In this document: piece by piece, positions 1-5,362 of the stretch
Layout of the letters: every line of letters begins with the position of its first letter
Numbering within the stretch: the first letter of the stretch is position 1
Assembly (NCBI GenBank): GCA_003446775.1
Contig: DMCH01000076.1
Span: 7,169-14,197 of the forward strand
DNA: 7,029 nucleotides
Direction of reading: 5' to 3'
DNA from: Chloroflexota bacterium
Lineage (GTDB): Bacteria > Chloroflexota > Dormibacteria > Dormibacterales > Dormibacteraceae
The notes under the pieces: generated by a model
Told to the model about the DNA's origin: nothing
The model's input: the letters and a program-made list of their open reading frames with translations, nothing else
The model's database searches: none
Position numbers and translations under genes: made by a program

Positions 1-18
1 TGGCATCTCTGGCTGCAT
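1..18 (-). CDS. Possible 5' end of the next gene, perhaps mutM (edge fragment)
   Basis: On the minus strand an ATG at 18-16 lies six bases after a GAGG Shine-Dalgarno-like run (25-28), giving Met-Gln-Pro-Glu-Met-Pro before the window ends. A second in-frame ATG at 6-4 is followed by CCA, giving Met-Pro. Formamidopyrimidine-DNA glycosylase (MutM/Fpg) begins Met-Pro-Glu-Leu-Pro-Glu and uses that proline as its catalytic N-terminus. The gene also follows rnc in several actinobacterial genomes, so a mutM start here is plausible. Six codons cannot prove it: the ATG with the better ribosome-binding site would put Gln rather than Pro at position 2. Treat this as a hint about the neighbour, not an identification. 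Confidence 0.2.
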
Positions 19-35
19 GTCCCACCTCAAGGTAG

Positions 36-85
36 CAGATGTAGGGCCCATCTGACTCCCGGGCACAACATGTGCCCCTAGGGGC
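36..85. other. Hairpin-rich spacer downstream of rnc
   Basis: Three inverted repeats fill the spacer between the rnc stop and the left edge. CAGATG (36-41) pairs with CATCTG (49-54) across a 7-base loop. GGGCAC (61-66) pairs with GTGCCC (72-77) across a 5-base loop. GCCCCTAGGGGC (74-85) is a perfect 12-base palindrome that overlaps the second stem, so those two cannot form together. There is no T-run after any stem on the minus strand, so a classical intrinsic terminator is not supported. Processing sites, 3'-end protection or a leader structure for the next gene are possible. Confidence 0.45.
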
Positions 86-88
86 CCG

Positions 89-1006
89 CTATTCGAGCGG
101 TTCTCCGAACTGCCGGCTTCTGGCCGGGGGCTCTGGGGCCGCCTCCGGCTCGGCGGCCGGCAGGGGCTCGGGGTCGGGAACGATCGTGAGCGTCTCGGCA
201 GCCGGCGCGGAGACCTCGTCCGGGGATGCAGCGGTGCGCGAGCTGGGCGCGCGCCGCTTGCGCGGCCGAGGCGTGCGGGCGGCCTTCGGCGCCGTTGTGG
301 CGACCAGACCGTCGCCAAGGCCTTGCAGTGCCGCCCGCGCGGCTTCTTGCTCGGCCTCCTGCTTGGTCGCTCCATGCCCGGTCCCGAGGGGTTCCGAGCC
401 CGCGAAGACCACAGACGTGTACTCACGCTGGGTGCCGACGCGCGCGCCCTCGCTGTCATAGAACGGGGTCGAACCGAAACGCTCCTGCGCCACCTGCTGC
501 AGCCGGCCTTTGAAGTTCTCGTCCTGGGCCGGGGCCGGCAGCGATCGGTAGCGGTTGAGGTAGTAGTGATAGGCGGCGTCGTAGCCGGCATCCAGGAACA
601 CGGCGCCGAGCACTGCCTCAAATGCATTCGCGAGCAGCGACTTCAGATTTCGGCCGCCGCCCTTGGCGATGCCCTTGCCCAAATAGAGGTAACTGCCGAG
701 GTCGAGCTGCTCGGCCATCTGGGCCAGCGTGTTGGTATTGACCATCGCCGAACGCGTCTGTGTGAGCTCGCCTTCCGCCGCGCGCGGGTGGTGCTTGTAC
801 AGATATTCGGCGGTGATCAGCTGGAGGACGGCGTCGCCGAGATACTCAAGCCGTTCATTGTCACGCGGCGATTGATGCGGACTCTCGTTCGCGAACGAGC
901 TATGGGTCACCGCCTCGAGTAAAAGGCCTGGATCGCGAAAGTGAATCCCGATCTTCTGCTGGAGCTGCTCTAACGACTGCCCGAGAGGAGTTGCGCTCTG
1001 TGCTAT
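89..1006 (-). CDS. rnc: Ribonuclease III
   Basis: Endonuclease that cleaves double-stranded RNA, releasing rRNA precursors and processing some mRNAs in the cytoplasm. With the proposed start it has 305 residues. The family N-terminus (LQQKIGIHFRDPGLLLEAVTH) covers about residues 18-38, and the signature NERLEYLGDAVL covers 50-61 with metal-binding Glu51, Glu54 and Asp58. ANAFEAVLGAVFLDAGY follows at about 126-142, with Glu130 conserved but Asn127 where the E. coli enzyme has Asp114. A double-stranded-RNA-binding domain spans about 163-231. The last ~70 residues are a low-complexity tail, first Arg/Lys/Pro-rich and then Pro/Ala/Glu-rich. The first canonical start, GTG at 910, would delete the N-terminal helix. 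Upstream codons stay open with no ATG, GTG or TTG back to a stop inside acpP, so I place the start at ATA 1006-1004, overlapping the acpP stop. The family call is near certain; the exact start is inferred. Confidence 0.93.
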   Translation of the reverse strand: MAQSATPLGQSLEQLQQKIGIHFRDPGLLLEAVTHSSFANESPHQSPRDNERLEYLGDAVLQLITAEYLYKHHPRAAEGELTQTRSAMVNTNTLAQMAEQLDLGSYLYLGKGIAKGGGRNLKSLLANAFEAVLGAVFLDAGYDAAYHYYLNRYRSLPAPAQDENFKGRLQQVAQERFGSTPFYDSEGARVGTQREYTSVVFAGSEPLGTGHGATKQEAEQEAARAALQGLGDGLVATTAPKAARTPRPRKRRAPSSRTAASPDEVSAPAAETLTIVPDPEPLPAAEPEAAPEPPARSRQFGEPLE

Positions 1007-1251
1007 GAGGCGGTCTTCTCCTGTATGTATTCCCAGGCCTGGCCGACGGTCGTGATCTTCTCGGCGTCCTCGTCGGGAATCTCGAGACCCGTGTTCTCTT
1101 CGAATGCGTAGATCAGCTCAACGAGGTCGAGCGAGTCGGCGTTCAGGTCCTCCTGGAAGGAGGCGTCCATCGTCACCTGCTCAGGCTCGCAGCCAAGCCG
1201 CTCGACCACGATGTTCTTGAAGTCTTCGAAGCTCAGTTTCTGGGTTTCCAA
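1003..1251 (-). CDS. acpP: Acyl carrier protein
   Basis: Small acidic carrier that holds growing fatty-acyl chains as thioesters on a 4'-phosphopantetheine arm in type II fatty-acid synthesis. The product has 82 residues. The attachment motif is Asp-Ser-Leu within NADSLDLVELIYAFEE, with the modified serine at residue 40, and the four-helix ACP pattern is complete. Family length is about 77-85. I chose TTG at 1251-1249 because a full GGAGG (1261-1257) lies five bases before it. An in-frame TTG four codons upstream (1263) is possible but would place this GGAGG inside the coding sequence. The gene lies about 50 bases after fabD and its stop overlaps the proposed rnc start. FabD upstream loads malonyl groups onto this protein, and CoaD further upstream makes the precursor of its prosthetic group. 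Confidence 0.95.
   Translation of the reverse strand: METQKLSFEDFKNIVVERLGCEPEQVTMDASFQEDLNADSLDLVELIYAFEENTGLEIPDEDAEKITTVGQAWEYIQEKTAS
1018..1022 (-). promoter_or_regulatory. Shine-Dalgarno site proposed for rnc
   Basis: AGGAG on the minus strand within the last codons of acpP, 11 bases before the proposed ATA start of rnc at 1006. The spacing is longer than usual, but no other purine-rich run lies between it and the conserved RNase III N-terminus. Confidence 0.45.
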
Positions 1252-1256
1252 TCTCG

Positions 1257-1261
1257 CCTCC
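1257..1261 (-). promoter_or_regulatory. Shine-Dalgarno site deciding the acpP start
   Basis: GGAGG on the minus strand, five bases before TTG 1251. It is the clearest ribosome-binding site among the fabD-acpP-rnc genes and favours the 82-residue form of ACP over the 86-residue form that starts at TTG 1263. Confidence 0.7.
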
Positions 1262-1302
1262 AATGCGAACGCACCTTGGGGGGGTTGCCGCGAACTACTC
1301 TA

Positions 1303-2220
1303 TCAGGCGGGGATCGTGAGCTCCAGGCAGGCGGCCGGAGTTCCTACCGCCACCGCGTTCTTGCCGGGGGCGAGCTCTTTCATCATTCCGGTCAGCGCGC
1401 GCTTCGGCCCGACCTCGACGAACGTGTCGCAGCCAATCTCTACGAGCGAGCCGACGCACCCAGCCCAGCGGACCGGCGATCGCAGCTGCATCTCCATCAC
1501 ATGCGGGATGCGATCACCGCCCTGGTGCTGCCGTCCGGTGAGGTTGGCCATGACCGGCACGCGCGGCGACCGCCACTCGATGCGATCGAGCGCTGTCCTC
1601 AGCCGCGCGGCAGCGGGGGCCATCAGAGGCGTGTGGAACGCTGCGCTCACGTTCAGCGGGATGACGCGCTTGGCGCCCGCCTCCTGCAGGCGCCGTGCGG
1701 CCACATCGAGACCGGCCGTGGTGCCGGCGATCACGGTCTGGGTCGGGGTGTTGTAGTTGGCCGGCCACGCATCGTTCATCCCAGCCAGCGCCACCTCCAC
1801 AGCCTGCGCGTCGAGGCCGATCACCGCGGCCATCGAGCTCGTGCCCGCCGGGACGGCCTCGGCCATCGCCCGGCCGCGCTCGACCACCGCTTTGACCACC
1901 TGCGGCGCGCCCACGGCACCGCCAGCGGCGAGCGCGGCGTACTCGCCGATGGAGTGGCCGGCCGCGGCGGCCGGCTCGACCCCGCGCCGTTTCAGCAGCA
2001 TGGTCAGCGCCAGGCCCATGAAGCAAAGCGCGGGCTGCGCGTTGTGAGTCAGCCTCAGCTCGTCGTCGTCCGCCCTGACCAGCAGGTGGCGGAGGTCGAC
2101 ATCGGCGCCGGTCGAGCAGCGATCGCACAGCTCGGCGACCTCGGGATCGGTGAGGAGCTCGGCGCCCATGCCGGCGTGCTGCGAGCCCTGGCCTGGGAAC
2201 AGAAACGCGACCTTCGGCAT
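1303..2220 (-). CDS. fabD: Malonyl-CoA:ACP transacylase
   Basis: Transfers the malonyl group from malonyl-CoA to acyl carrier protein, supplying the extender unit for type II fatty-acid synthesis in the cytoplasm. The 305-residue product matches the family length of about 310. The N-terminal FPGQGSQ motif is at residues 8-14. The nucleophile elbow GHSIGEYAALAAG has Ser90, the substrate-binding Arg is in VVERGRAMAEAVP (Arg115 or Arg117), and the catalytic His196 sits in VSAAFHTPLM; E. coli FabD uses Ser92 and His201. The C-terminal FVEVGPKRALTGMMK segment is typical. The start is ATG 2220-2218, giving MPKVAFLFPGQGSQ with no room for an earlier start. A repeat-derived hairpin region separates it from rpmF, and acpP follows. 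No fabH, fabG or fabF is present in the window. Confidence 0.97.
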   Translation of the reverse strand: MPKVAFLFPGQGSQHAGMGAELLTDPEVAELCDRCSTGADVDLRHLLVRADDDELRLTHNAQPALCFMGLALTMLLKRRGVEPAAAAGHSIGEYAALAAGGAVGAPQVVKAVVERGRAMAEAVPAGTSSMAAVIGLDAQAVEVALAGMNDAWPANYNTPTQTVIAGTTAGLDVAARRLQEAGAKRVIPLNVSAAFHTPLMAPAAARLRTALDRIEWRSPRVPVMANLTGRQHQGGDRIPHVMEMQLRSPVRWAGCVGSLVEIGCDTFVEVGPKRALTGMMKELAPGKNAVAVGTPAACLELTIPA

Positions 2221-2231
2221 GGGTTAGCGCG

Positions 2232-2268
2232 CCCCTCTCCCTAACCCTCTCCCCTGCAGGGAGAGGGG
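2232..2268. repeat. Inverted-repeat element between rpmF and fabD
   Basis: CCCCTCTCCC (2232-2241) and GGGAGAGGGG (2259-2268) are perfect 10-base inverted copies. A third copy, CCCTCTCCC (2245-2253), can pair instead with GGGAGAGGG (2259-2267) around the loop CTGCA. Two alternative hairpins therefore compete for the same arm, just upstream of the fabD start. The CCCTCTCCC-TAA-CCCTCTCCC pattern resembles intergenic repeats scattered in many bacterial genomes. No T-run follows on the minus strand, so a simple terminator is unlikely. It may affect fabD translation or mRNA stability. Confidence 0.6.
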
Positions 2269-2276
2269 ATTCCCAC

Positions 2277-2456
2277 CTACTCCTTAGCCTTTATGACTTC
2301 GCGGCCGGCGTAGTGGCCGCAGTTAGGGCAGATCGCGTGCGGTCGCATGAGCTTCTTGCAGTTCGGGCAGGGCTGAAGCTGCACGTGCACCAGCGCGAGG
2401 TGTGAGCGGCGGCGCCCTTTCTTCGACTTGGAGAGCTTGACCTTCGGCAGAGCCAT
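2277..2456 (-). CDS. rpmF: 50S ribosomal protein L32
   Basis: Small zinc-ribbon protein of the large ribosomal subunit. Translation from ATG 2456-2454 to TAG 2279-2277 gives 59 residues, the usual family length of 55-65. It begins MALPKVKLSKSKKGRRRSH, a basic N-terminal arm typical of L32. Two CPNC pairs follow at residues 30-33 and 43-46 (CPNCKKLMRPHAICPNC), forming the four-cysteine zinc site. It ends GHYAGREVIKAKE. It lies 33 bases after the coiled-coil gene. In many bacteria rpmF is preceded by a DUF177/YceD gene and followed by fatty-acid genes; the fatty-acid gene fabD follows here, but no YceD gene is present. No strong Shine-Dalgarno sequence is visible. The gene is easily missed because it is short and a longer ORF in another frame covers it. 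Confidence 0.96.
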   Translation of the reverse strand: MALPKVKLSKSKKGRRRSHLALVHVQLQPCPNCKKLMRPHAICPNCGHYAGREVIKAKE

Positions 2457-2489
2457 GGCTGCCGAATTTTACCGGAGTTGCGGCGTCCG

Positions 2490-2972
2490 CTACTTGGAGG
2501 CCGCTTCGCCGCCCTCGTCCGACTCGGGTTGACTCGACTGCAGCGCCTCGACACCACGCCGCACCGTCGCCAGTGTGCGCCCGAGGTGCGCCTCGAGCTG
2601 CTTCAGCTGCTCCAACGCATAAGCCTCGGCCTGGCGGATGATCTCGTCCGATTTCGCCTGCGCGTCCTTGACGACCTGCGCCCCATGACGTTCGGCACGC
2701 CGCAGGATCTCGTGATCGGACGACGTCTCCTCCGCCCGCTCGTTGGCGCGAGACATGATGCGAGCCGCCTCGGCGTGCGCCTCCGAGATGATGCGCTGCT
2801 GCTCCGACACGGTCCAGTTCGCCTGCTTGATCTCGTCGGGCAGGTTGAACCGAAGCTGGTCGATGAGCTCCATGATCTCGTCCTCATTGACCATCACCTG
2901 GGTTGACAGCGGAACGTGACGGGCGTTCTGGATCAGGTACTCGAAGCGGTCAAGCAGCTCGTCGACCTTTAT
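2490..2972 (-). CDS. Coiled-coil protein related to mycobacterial Rv2927c
   Basis: Conserved protein of unknown biochemical role, sometimes annotated as resembling ATP synthase subunit b or DivIVA because of its helices. With the proposed start it has 160 residues. Residues 1-25 (MKVDELLDRFEYLIQNARHV and on) plus VNEDEIMELIDQLRFNLPDE form the conserved N-terminal part that I recognise from Rv2927c-like proteins. About residues 55-145 are a long amphipathic, charged helix (AHAEAARIM, HGAQVVKDAQAKSDEIIRQA), likely a coiled coil. The tail is Ser/Glu-rich. No signal peptide or membrane segment is visible. The first canonical start, GTG 2897, would remove 25 conserved residues. Upstream the frame is open without ATG, GTG or TTG, and ATA 2972-2970, overlapping the coaD stop TAA, sits eight bases after AAGGAG. 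I therefore start it at ATA. Rv2927c also lies close to rnc in Mycobacterium tuberculosis. Confidence 0.85.
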   Translation of the reverse strand: MKVDELLDRFEYLIQNARHVPLSTQVMVNEDEIMELIDQLRFNLPDEIKQANWTVSEQQRIISEAHAEAARIMSRANERAEETSSDHEILRRAERHGAQVVKDAQAKSDEIIRQAEAYALEQLKQLEAHLGRTLATVRRGVEALQSSQPESDEGGEAASK

Positions 2973-3454
2973 CTGAACTTCTCCTTCAGCGCTCTGGCGA
3001 CGCCCGACGGCACCAGGTCCGACACGTTCCCGCCGTAGCTCGCGATGTCCTTCAAGATACTTGACGAAACGTAGATGTGGGCGAAGCTCGACATGAGGAA
3101 GACCGTGTGGATGTCGGGCGCGAGCTTGCGGTTCATGAGCGCCTGCTGGAGCTCAGCATCGAAGTCGGAGTAGGCACGCAGGCCCTTCACCAACGTGTTC
3201 GCTCCCCGAGAGCGAGCGTATTCGACGGTGAGGCCCGTGTAGCTCGAGACCTCCACACGATCGTGGCCTTTCAGCGCGCCCTCGATGAGGTGCACCCTCT
3301 CCTCGACGCTGAACAGCGGCTGGCGCTTCTCGGGGTTCGCCGCCACCGCGACGATGAGGCGGTCGAAGATTCCGAGGGCACGCTCCACCACATCGAGATG
3401 GCCGTTCGTGAAAGGGTCGAAGCTGCCCGGATAGACCGCAGTCTTGTCCGTCAT
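2969..3454 (-). CDS. coaD: Phosphopantetheine adenylyltransferase
   Basis: Catalyses the fourth step of coenzyme A synthesis, joining ATP and 4'-phosphopantetheine to give dephospho-CoA. The 161-residue product fits the family length of about 160. The nucleotidyltransferase motif is in AVYPGSFDPFTNGHLDVVER, with Thr16 and His19 forming the T/HxGH site. VKGLRAYSDFDAELQQALMNRKL at about residues 89-111 and SSSILKDIASYGGNVSDLVP near the C-terminus are hallmark CoaD segments. The start ATG 3454-3452 overlaps the rsmD stop in an ATGA arrangement, implying translational coupling; rsmD-coaD is one of the commonest bacterial gene pairs. Its stop TAA is shared with the proposed ATA start of the next gene. 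Its product leads to CoA, the donor of the ACP prosthetic group. Confidence 0.97.
   Translation of the reverse strand: MTDKTAVYPGSFDPFTNGHLDVVERALGIFDRLIVAVAANPEKRQPLFSVEERVHLIEGALKGHDRVEVSSYTGLTVEYARSRGANTLVKGLRAYSDFDAELQQALMNRKLAPDIHTVFLMSSFAHIYVSSSILKDIASYGGNVSDLVPSGVARALKEKFR
2981..2986 (-). promoter_or_regulatory. Shine-Dalgarno site for the coiled-coil gene
   Basis: AAGGAG on the minus strand, inside the last codons of coaD, eight bases before the proposed ATA start at 2972. Its strength and spacing are near ideal, and the GTG at 2897 has no comparable site. This supports initiation at the ATAA overlap. Confidence 0.7.
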
Positions 3455-3990
3455 ACGCGGTAGACCGTCACCATCGTGTCGCCGTAGCGCCGCTGCCGGT
3501 CGACCTGCAATCGGGACAGCAGCGGCAGCGCCTGGCGCCGCGAGTGCTCGGCCACGACGATCGCATCTGTCAGCGTGCGGTCGAGCGCCATCAGCGCACG
3601 ATCGAGAACGACATCCTCATACGGCGGATCGAGGAACACGAGTCCTGCGCGCCCGACCTCGCCGGGCGAGCTCTCGAGCCAGCGCACGACATCGCCACGG
3701 ACGACGCGCGCTCTCTCCTTCAGCTCGAGGGCGTCCAAGTTCTGGCGCAGGATAGCAAGACCGCGCGGTTCTTTGTCCACGAACGTGACCTCGGCCGCGC
3801 CGCGCGAAAGCGCCTCGATGCCGATGGCGCCCGAACCGGCAAAGAGATCGAGGACGTGCGCGCCTTCTATTCCCGAACCGACGATGTTGAAGATGGCGGC
3901 CTTGACCATGCCCTGCGTGGGCCGGATGCCTTTCGGTGCCTTCAGCCGGCGCCCGCGAGCCTCCCCGCCGCCGACACGAAGCCTCGACAA
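3451..3990 (-). CDS. rsmD: 16S rRNA (guanine-N2)-methyltransferase RsmD
   Basis: S-adenosylmethionine-dependent methylation of 16S rRNA at the position equivalent to G966 of E. coli, during small-subunit assembly. From TTG 3990-3988 the product has 179 residues (family about 180-195). It starts with an RVGGGEARGRRLKAP segment matching the usual RVIAGxxkGrxLkxP. IRPTQGMVKAAIFNIVG follows at 22-38, SAM motif I VLDLFAGSGAIGIEA at 46-60 and the catalytic motif DPPY at 121-124. The reading frame stays open further upstream inside the amidase gene, but that extension is low-complexity antisense-like sequence unrelated to RsmD. I chose TTG because it lies one base after the amidase stop (TGA-G-TTG) and gives the family N-terminus. 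There is no clear Shine-Dalgarno site, so coupling to amidase translation is likely. It overlaps coaD by ATGA. Confidence 0.94.
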   Translation of the reverse strand: MSRLRVGGGEARGRRLKAPKGIRPTQGMVKAAIFNIVGSGIEGAHVLDLFAGSGAIGIEALSRGAAEVTFVDKEPRGLAILRQNLDALELKERARVVRGDVVRWLESSPGEVGRAGLVFLDPPYEDVVLDRALMALDRTLTDAIVVAEHSRRQALPLLSRLQVDRQRRYGDTMVTVYRV

Positions 3991-3991
3991 C

Positions 3992-5362
3992 TCAGTTGAG
4001 TCTGGGGCGGCGGCCGCTCCACGGCCGGGCCTGCTCGAGCTGCGCGGCCAGGCCGAGAATGAGCGCCTCGCCGCGTGGGGGCCCGACGAGCTGGACCCCG
4101 ATCGGCAATCCCGCCGCATCGACGCCCAGCGGCAGCGAGATCGCGGGCTGGCCGGTGCAGTTGTAGGGGTAGGTGAAGCTGATGAAGTCCATGTACTCCT
4201 CGCCGGCGGACTCCAGCTCGGCGCCAAGGGTATTGAGCGGAGGCACGGTTCGCGGCAGCGTTGGAGTCACGAGCACATCGTGCGTGTCCCAGAAGCTGAC
4301 CACGACGCGGCTGTGCATTCGAATCGCATCGACGGAGCGGACGTAGTCGATCGCGGTCACCTGCTTGGCGAGCGCGATGCCCAAGGCGTTGAAGGGTTCG
4401 AGCTTGCTTTCGTCGGTGATCGGCAGCGAGCCGAGTCCGGAAACCACGATGAGCTGCATGGGTGCGCGAAATGGCTCCGTGTCAGGGCCGCCTTCGGTGA
4501 CGCGGTGGCCGAGACCCTCGAGCAGCCTGGCCACCTCGCGCACGCAGGCGGCCACCTCTTCCTCGACCTTCGCGCTGGACCGGACCGTGAAGCCGATGCG
4601 CAGCTTGCGGTCGGTTGGCGTCGCGGCGTCGGCGAACCTCCCATCGATGTCAGCCCAGTAGGCATCGCCGGGAAGGTGACCGGCCATCGCGTCCAGGCCG
4701 GCGGCCGCATCGGCGACCGTGCGCGCGATCGCGCCGTCGGTGGAGAGGCCGGCCCAGTGCTCGCCGAGCAGCGGACCTGGCGAGATGCGCCCACGCGACG
4801 GCTTGAGGCCGACCGTGCCGCAGCAGCTCGACGGGATGCGAACCGAGCCGCCTCCGTCGGATCCGTGTGCGAACGCGCAAAGCCCCGCCGCCACCGCCGC
4901 GGCCGCGCCTCCACTCGACCCGCCTGCGGAATGCCCGAGGTTCCACGGATTGTGGGTGGCGCCGAACAGGCCGTACTCGGTGGTCGGTCGCGTTCCGAAC
5001 TCGGACGTGTTGGTCTTGCCGAGGATGGGACAGCCCTCTTCCTTCAAGCGAGCCACGGGAAAGAAATCCATCGGCAGCGTGTAGTCCTCGAAGGCCCGCG
5101 AGCCGAACGTCAGGGGATAGCCCGCCAGCGAGACGAGGTCTTTGACGGATGTCGGGACTCCTCGGAGCGGGTAGCCGATGTTGGCCTCATCCGCGGCCTT
5201 CGCTTGCTCGAGGGCAAGCTCCGGAGTCGTCAGGACGTATGCGTTGAGGCGCGGGTTGAGCTTTTCGATGCGCTCGATGTACGCACGCGTGAGCTCGGTC
5301 GACGAAACCTCGCGGCGTCTTACCGCCGCGGCCTGGTCAAGGGCGGATGCGAATGGATCCAT
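3992..5362 (-). CDS. Amidase-signature family hydrolase
   Basis: Hydrolyses an amide bond to a carboxylate and ammonia or an amine; the substrate cannot be read from the sequence. The 456-residue product has the complete Ser-cisSer-Lys triad: Lys74 in TSVKDLVSLAG, Ser149 in GHSAGGSSGGAAAA, and the nucleophile Ser173 in HGSDGGGSVRIPSS. The 75- and 24-residue spacings equal those of fatty acid amide hydrolase (Lys142, Ser217, Ser241). No signal peptide is seen, so it is probably cytoplasmic. GatA of the glutamyl-tRNA amidotransferase is in the same family, but there is no gatB or gatC here and the C-terminal half does not look specifically like GatA, so a stand-alone amidase is preferred. ATG 5362 overlaps the end of selD by 26 bases, and rsmD starts one base after its TGA. 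Its place between selD and rsmD is unusual. Confidence 0.93.
   Translation of the reverse strand: MDPFASALDQAAAVRRREVSSTELTRAYIERIEKLNPRLNAYVLTTPELALEQAKAADEANIGYPLRGVPTSVKDLVSLAGYPLTFGSRAFEDYTLPMDFFPVARLKEEGCPILGKTNTSEFGTRPTTEYGLFGATHNPWNLGHSAGGSSGGAAAAVAAGLCAFAHGSDGGGSVRIPSSCCGTVGLKPSRGRISPGPLLGEHWAGLSTDGAIARTVADAAAGLDAMAGHLPGDAYWADIDGRFADAATPTDRKLRIGFTVRSSAKVEEEVAACVREVARLLEGLGHRVTEGGPDTEPFRAPMQLIVVSGLGSLPITDESKLEPFNALGIALAKQVTAIDYVRSVDAIRMHSRVVVSFWDTHDVLVTPTLPRTVPPLNTLGAELESAGEEYMDFISFTYPYNCTGQPAISLPLGVDAAGLPIGVQLVGPPRGEALILGLAAQLEQARPWSGRRPRLN

Noticed and set aside
1..88. tRNA or other structured RNA gene
   Set aside because: The hairpins do not form a cloverleaf, and there is no T-loop consensus or CCA-like end.
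1278..1284. Run of seven G as a possible slippage site
   Set aside because: It is in the fabD-acpP spacer outside any coding frame, so slippage would have no coding effect.
1276..2244. A 322-codon open frame on the plus strand
   Set aside because: It is the antisense shadow of fabD, His/Arg-rich, without any known motif.
2245..2267. Intrinsic terminator between rpmF and fabD
   Set aside because: The stem is strong but no T-run follows it on the minus strand, and fabD would then need its own promoter in a very short space.
2291..2557. An 88-codon minus-strand frame overlapping rpmF
   Set aside because: It is a Ser/Arg-rich out-of-frame reading; the rpmF frame at 2277-2456 gives a complete L32 protein.
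3991..4227. Upstream extension of the rsmD frame into the amidase gene
   Set aside because: The extension reads as Ser/Arg-rich low-complexity sequence overlapping conserved amidase codons; RsmD homology starts only near 3990.
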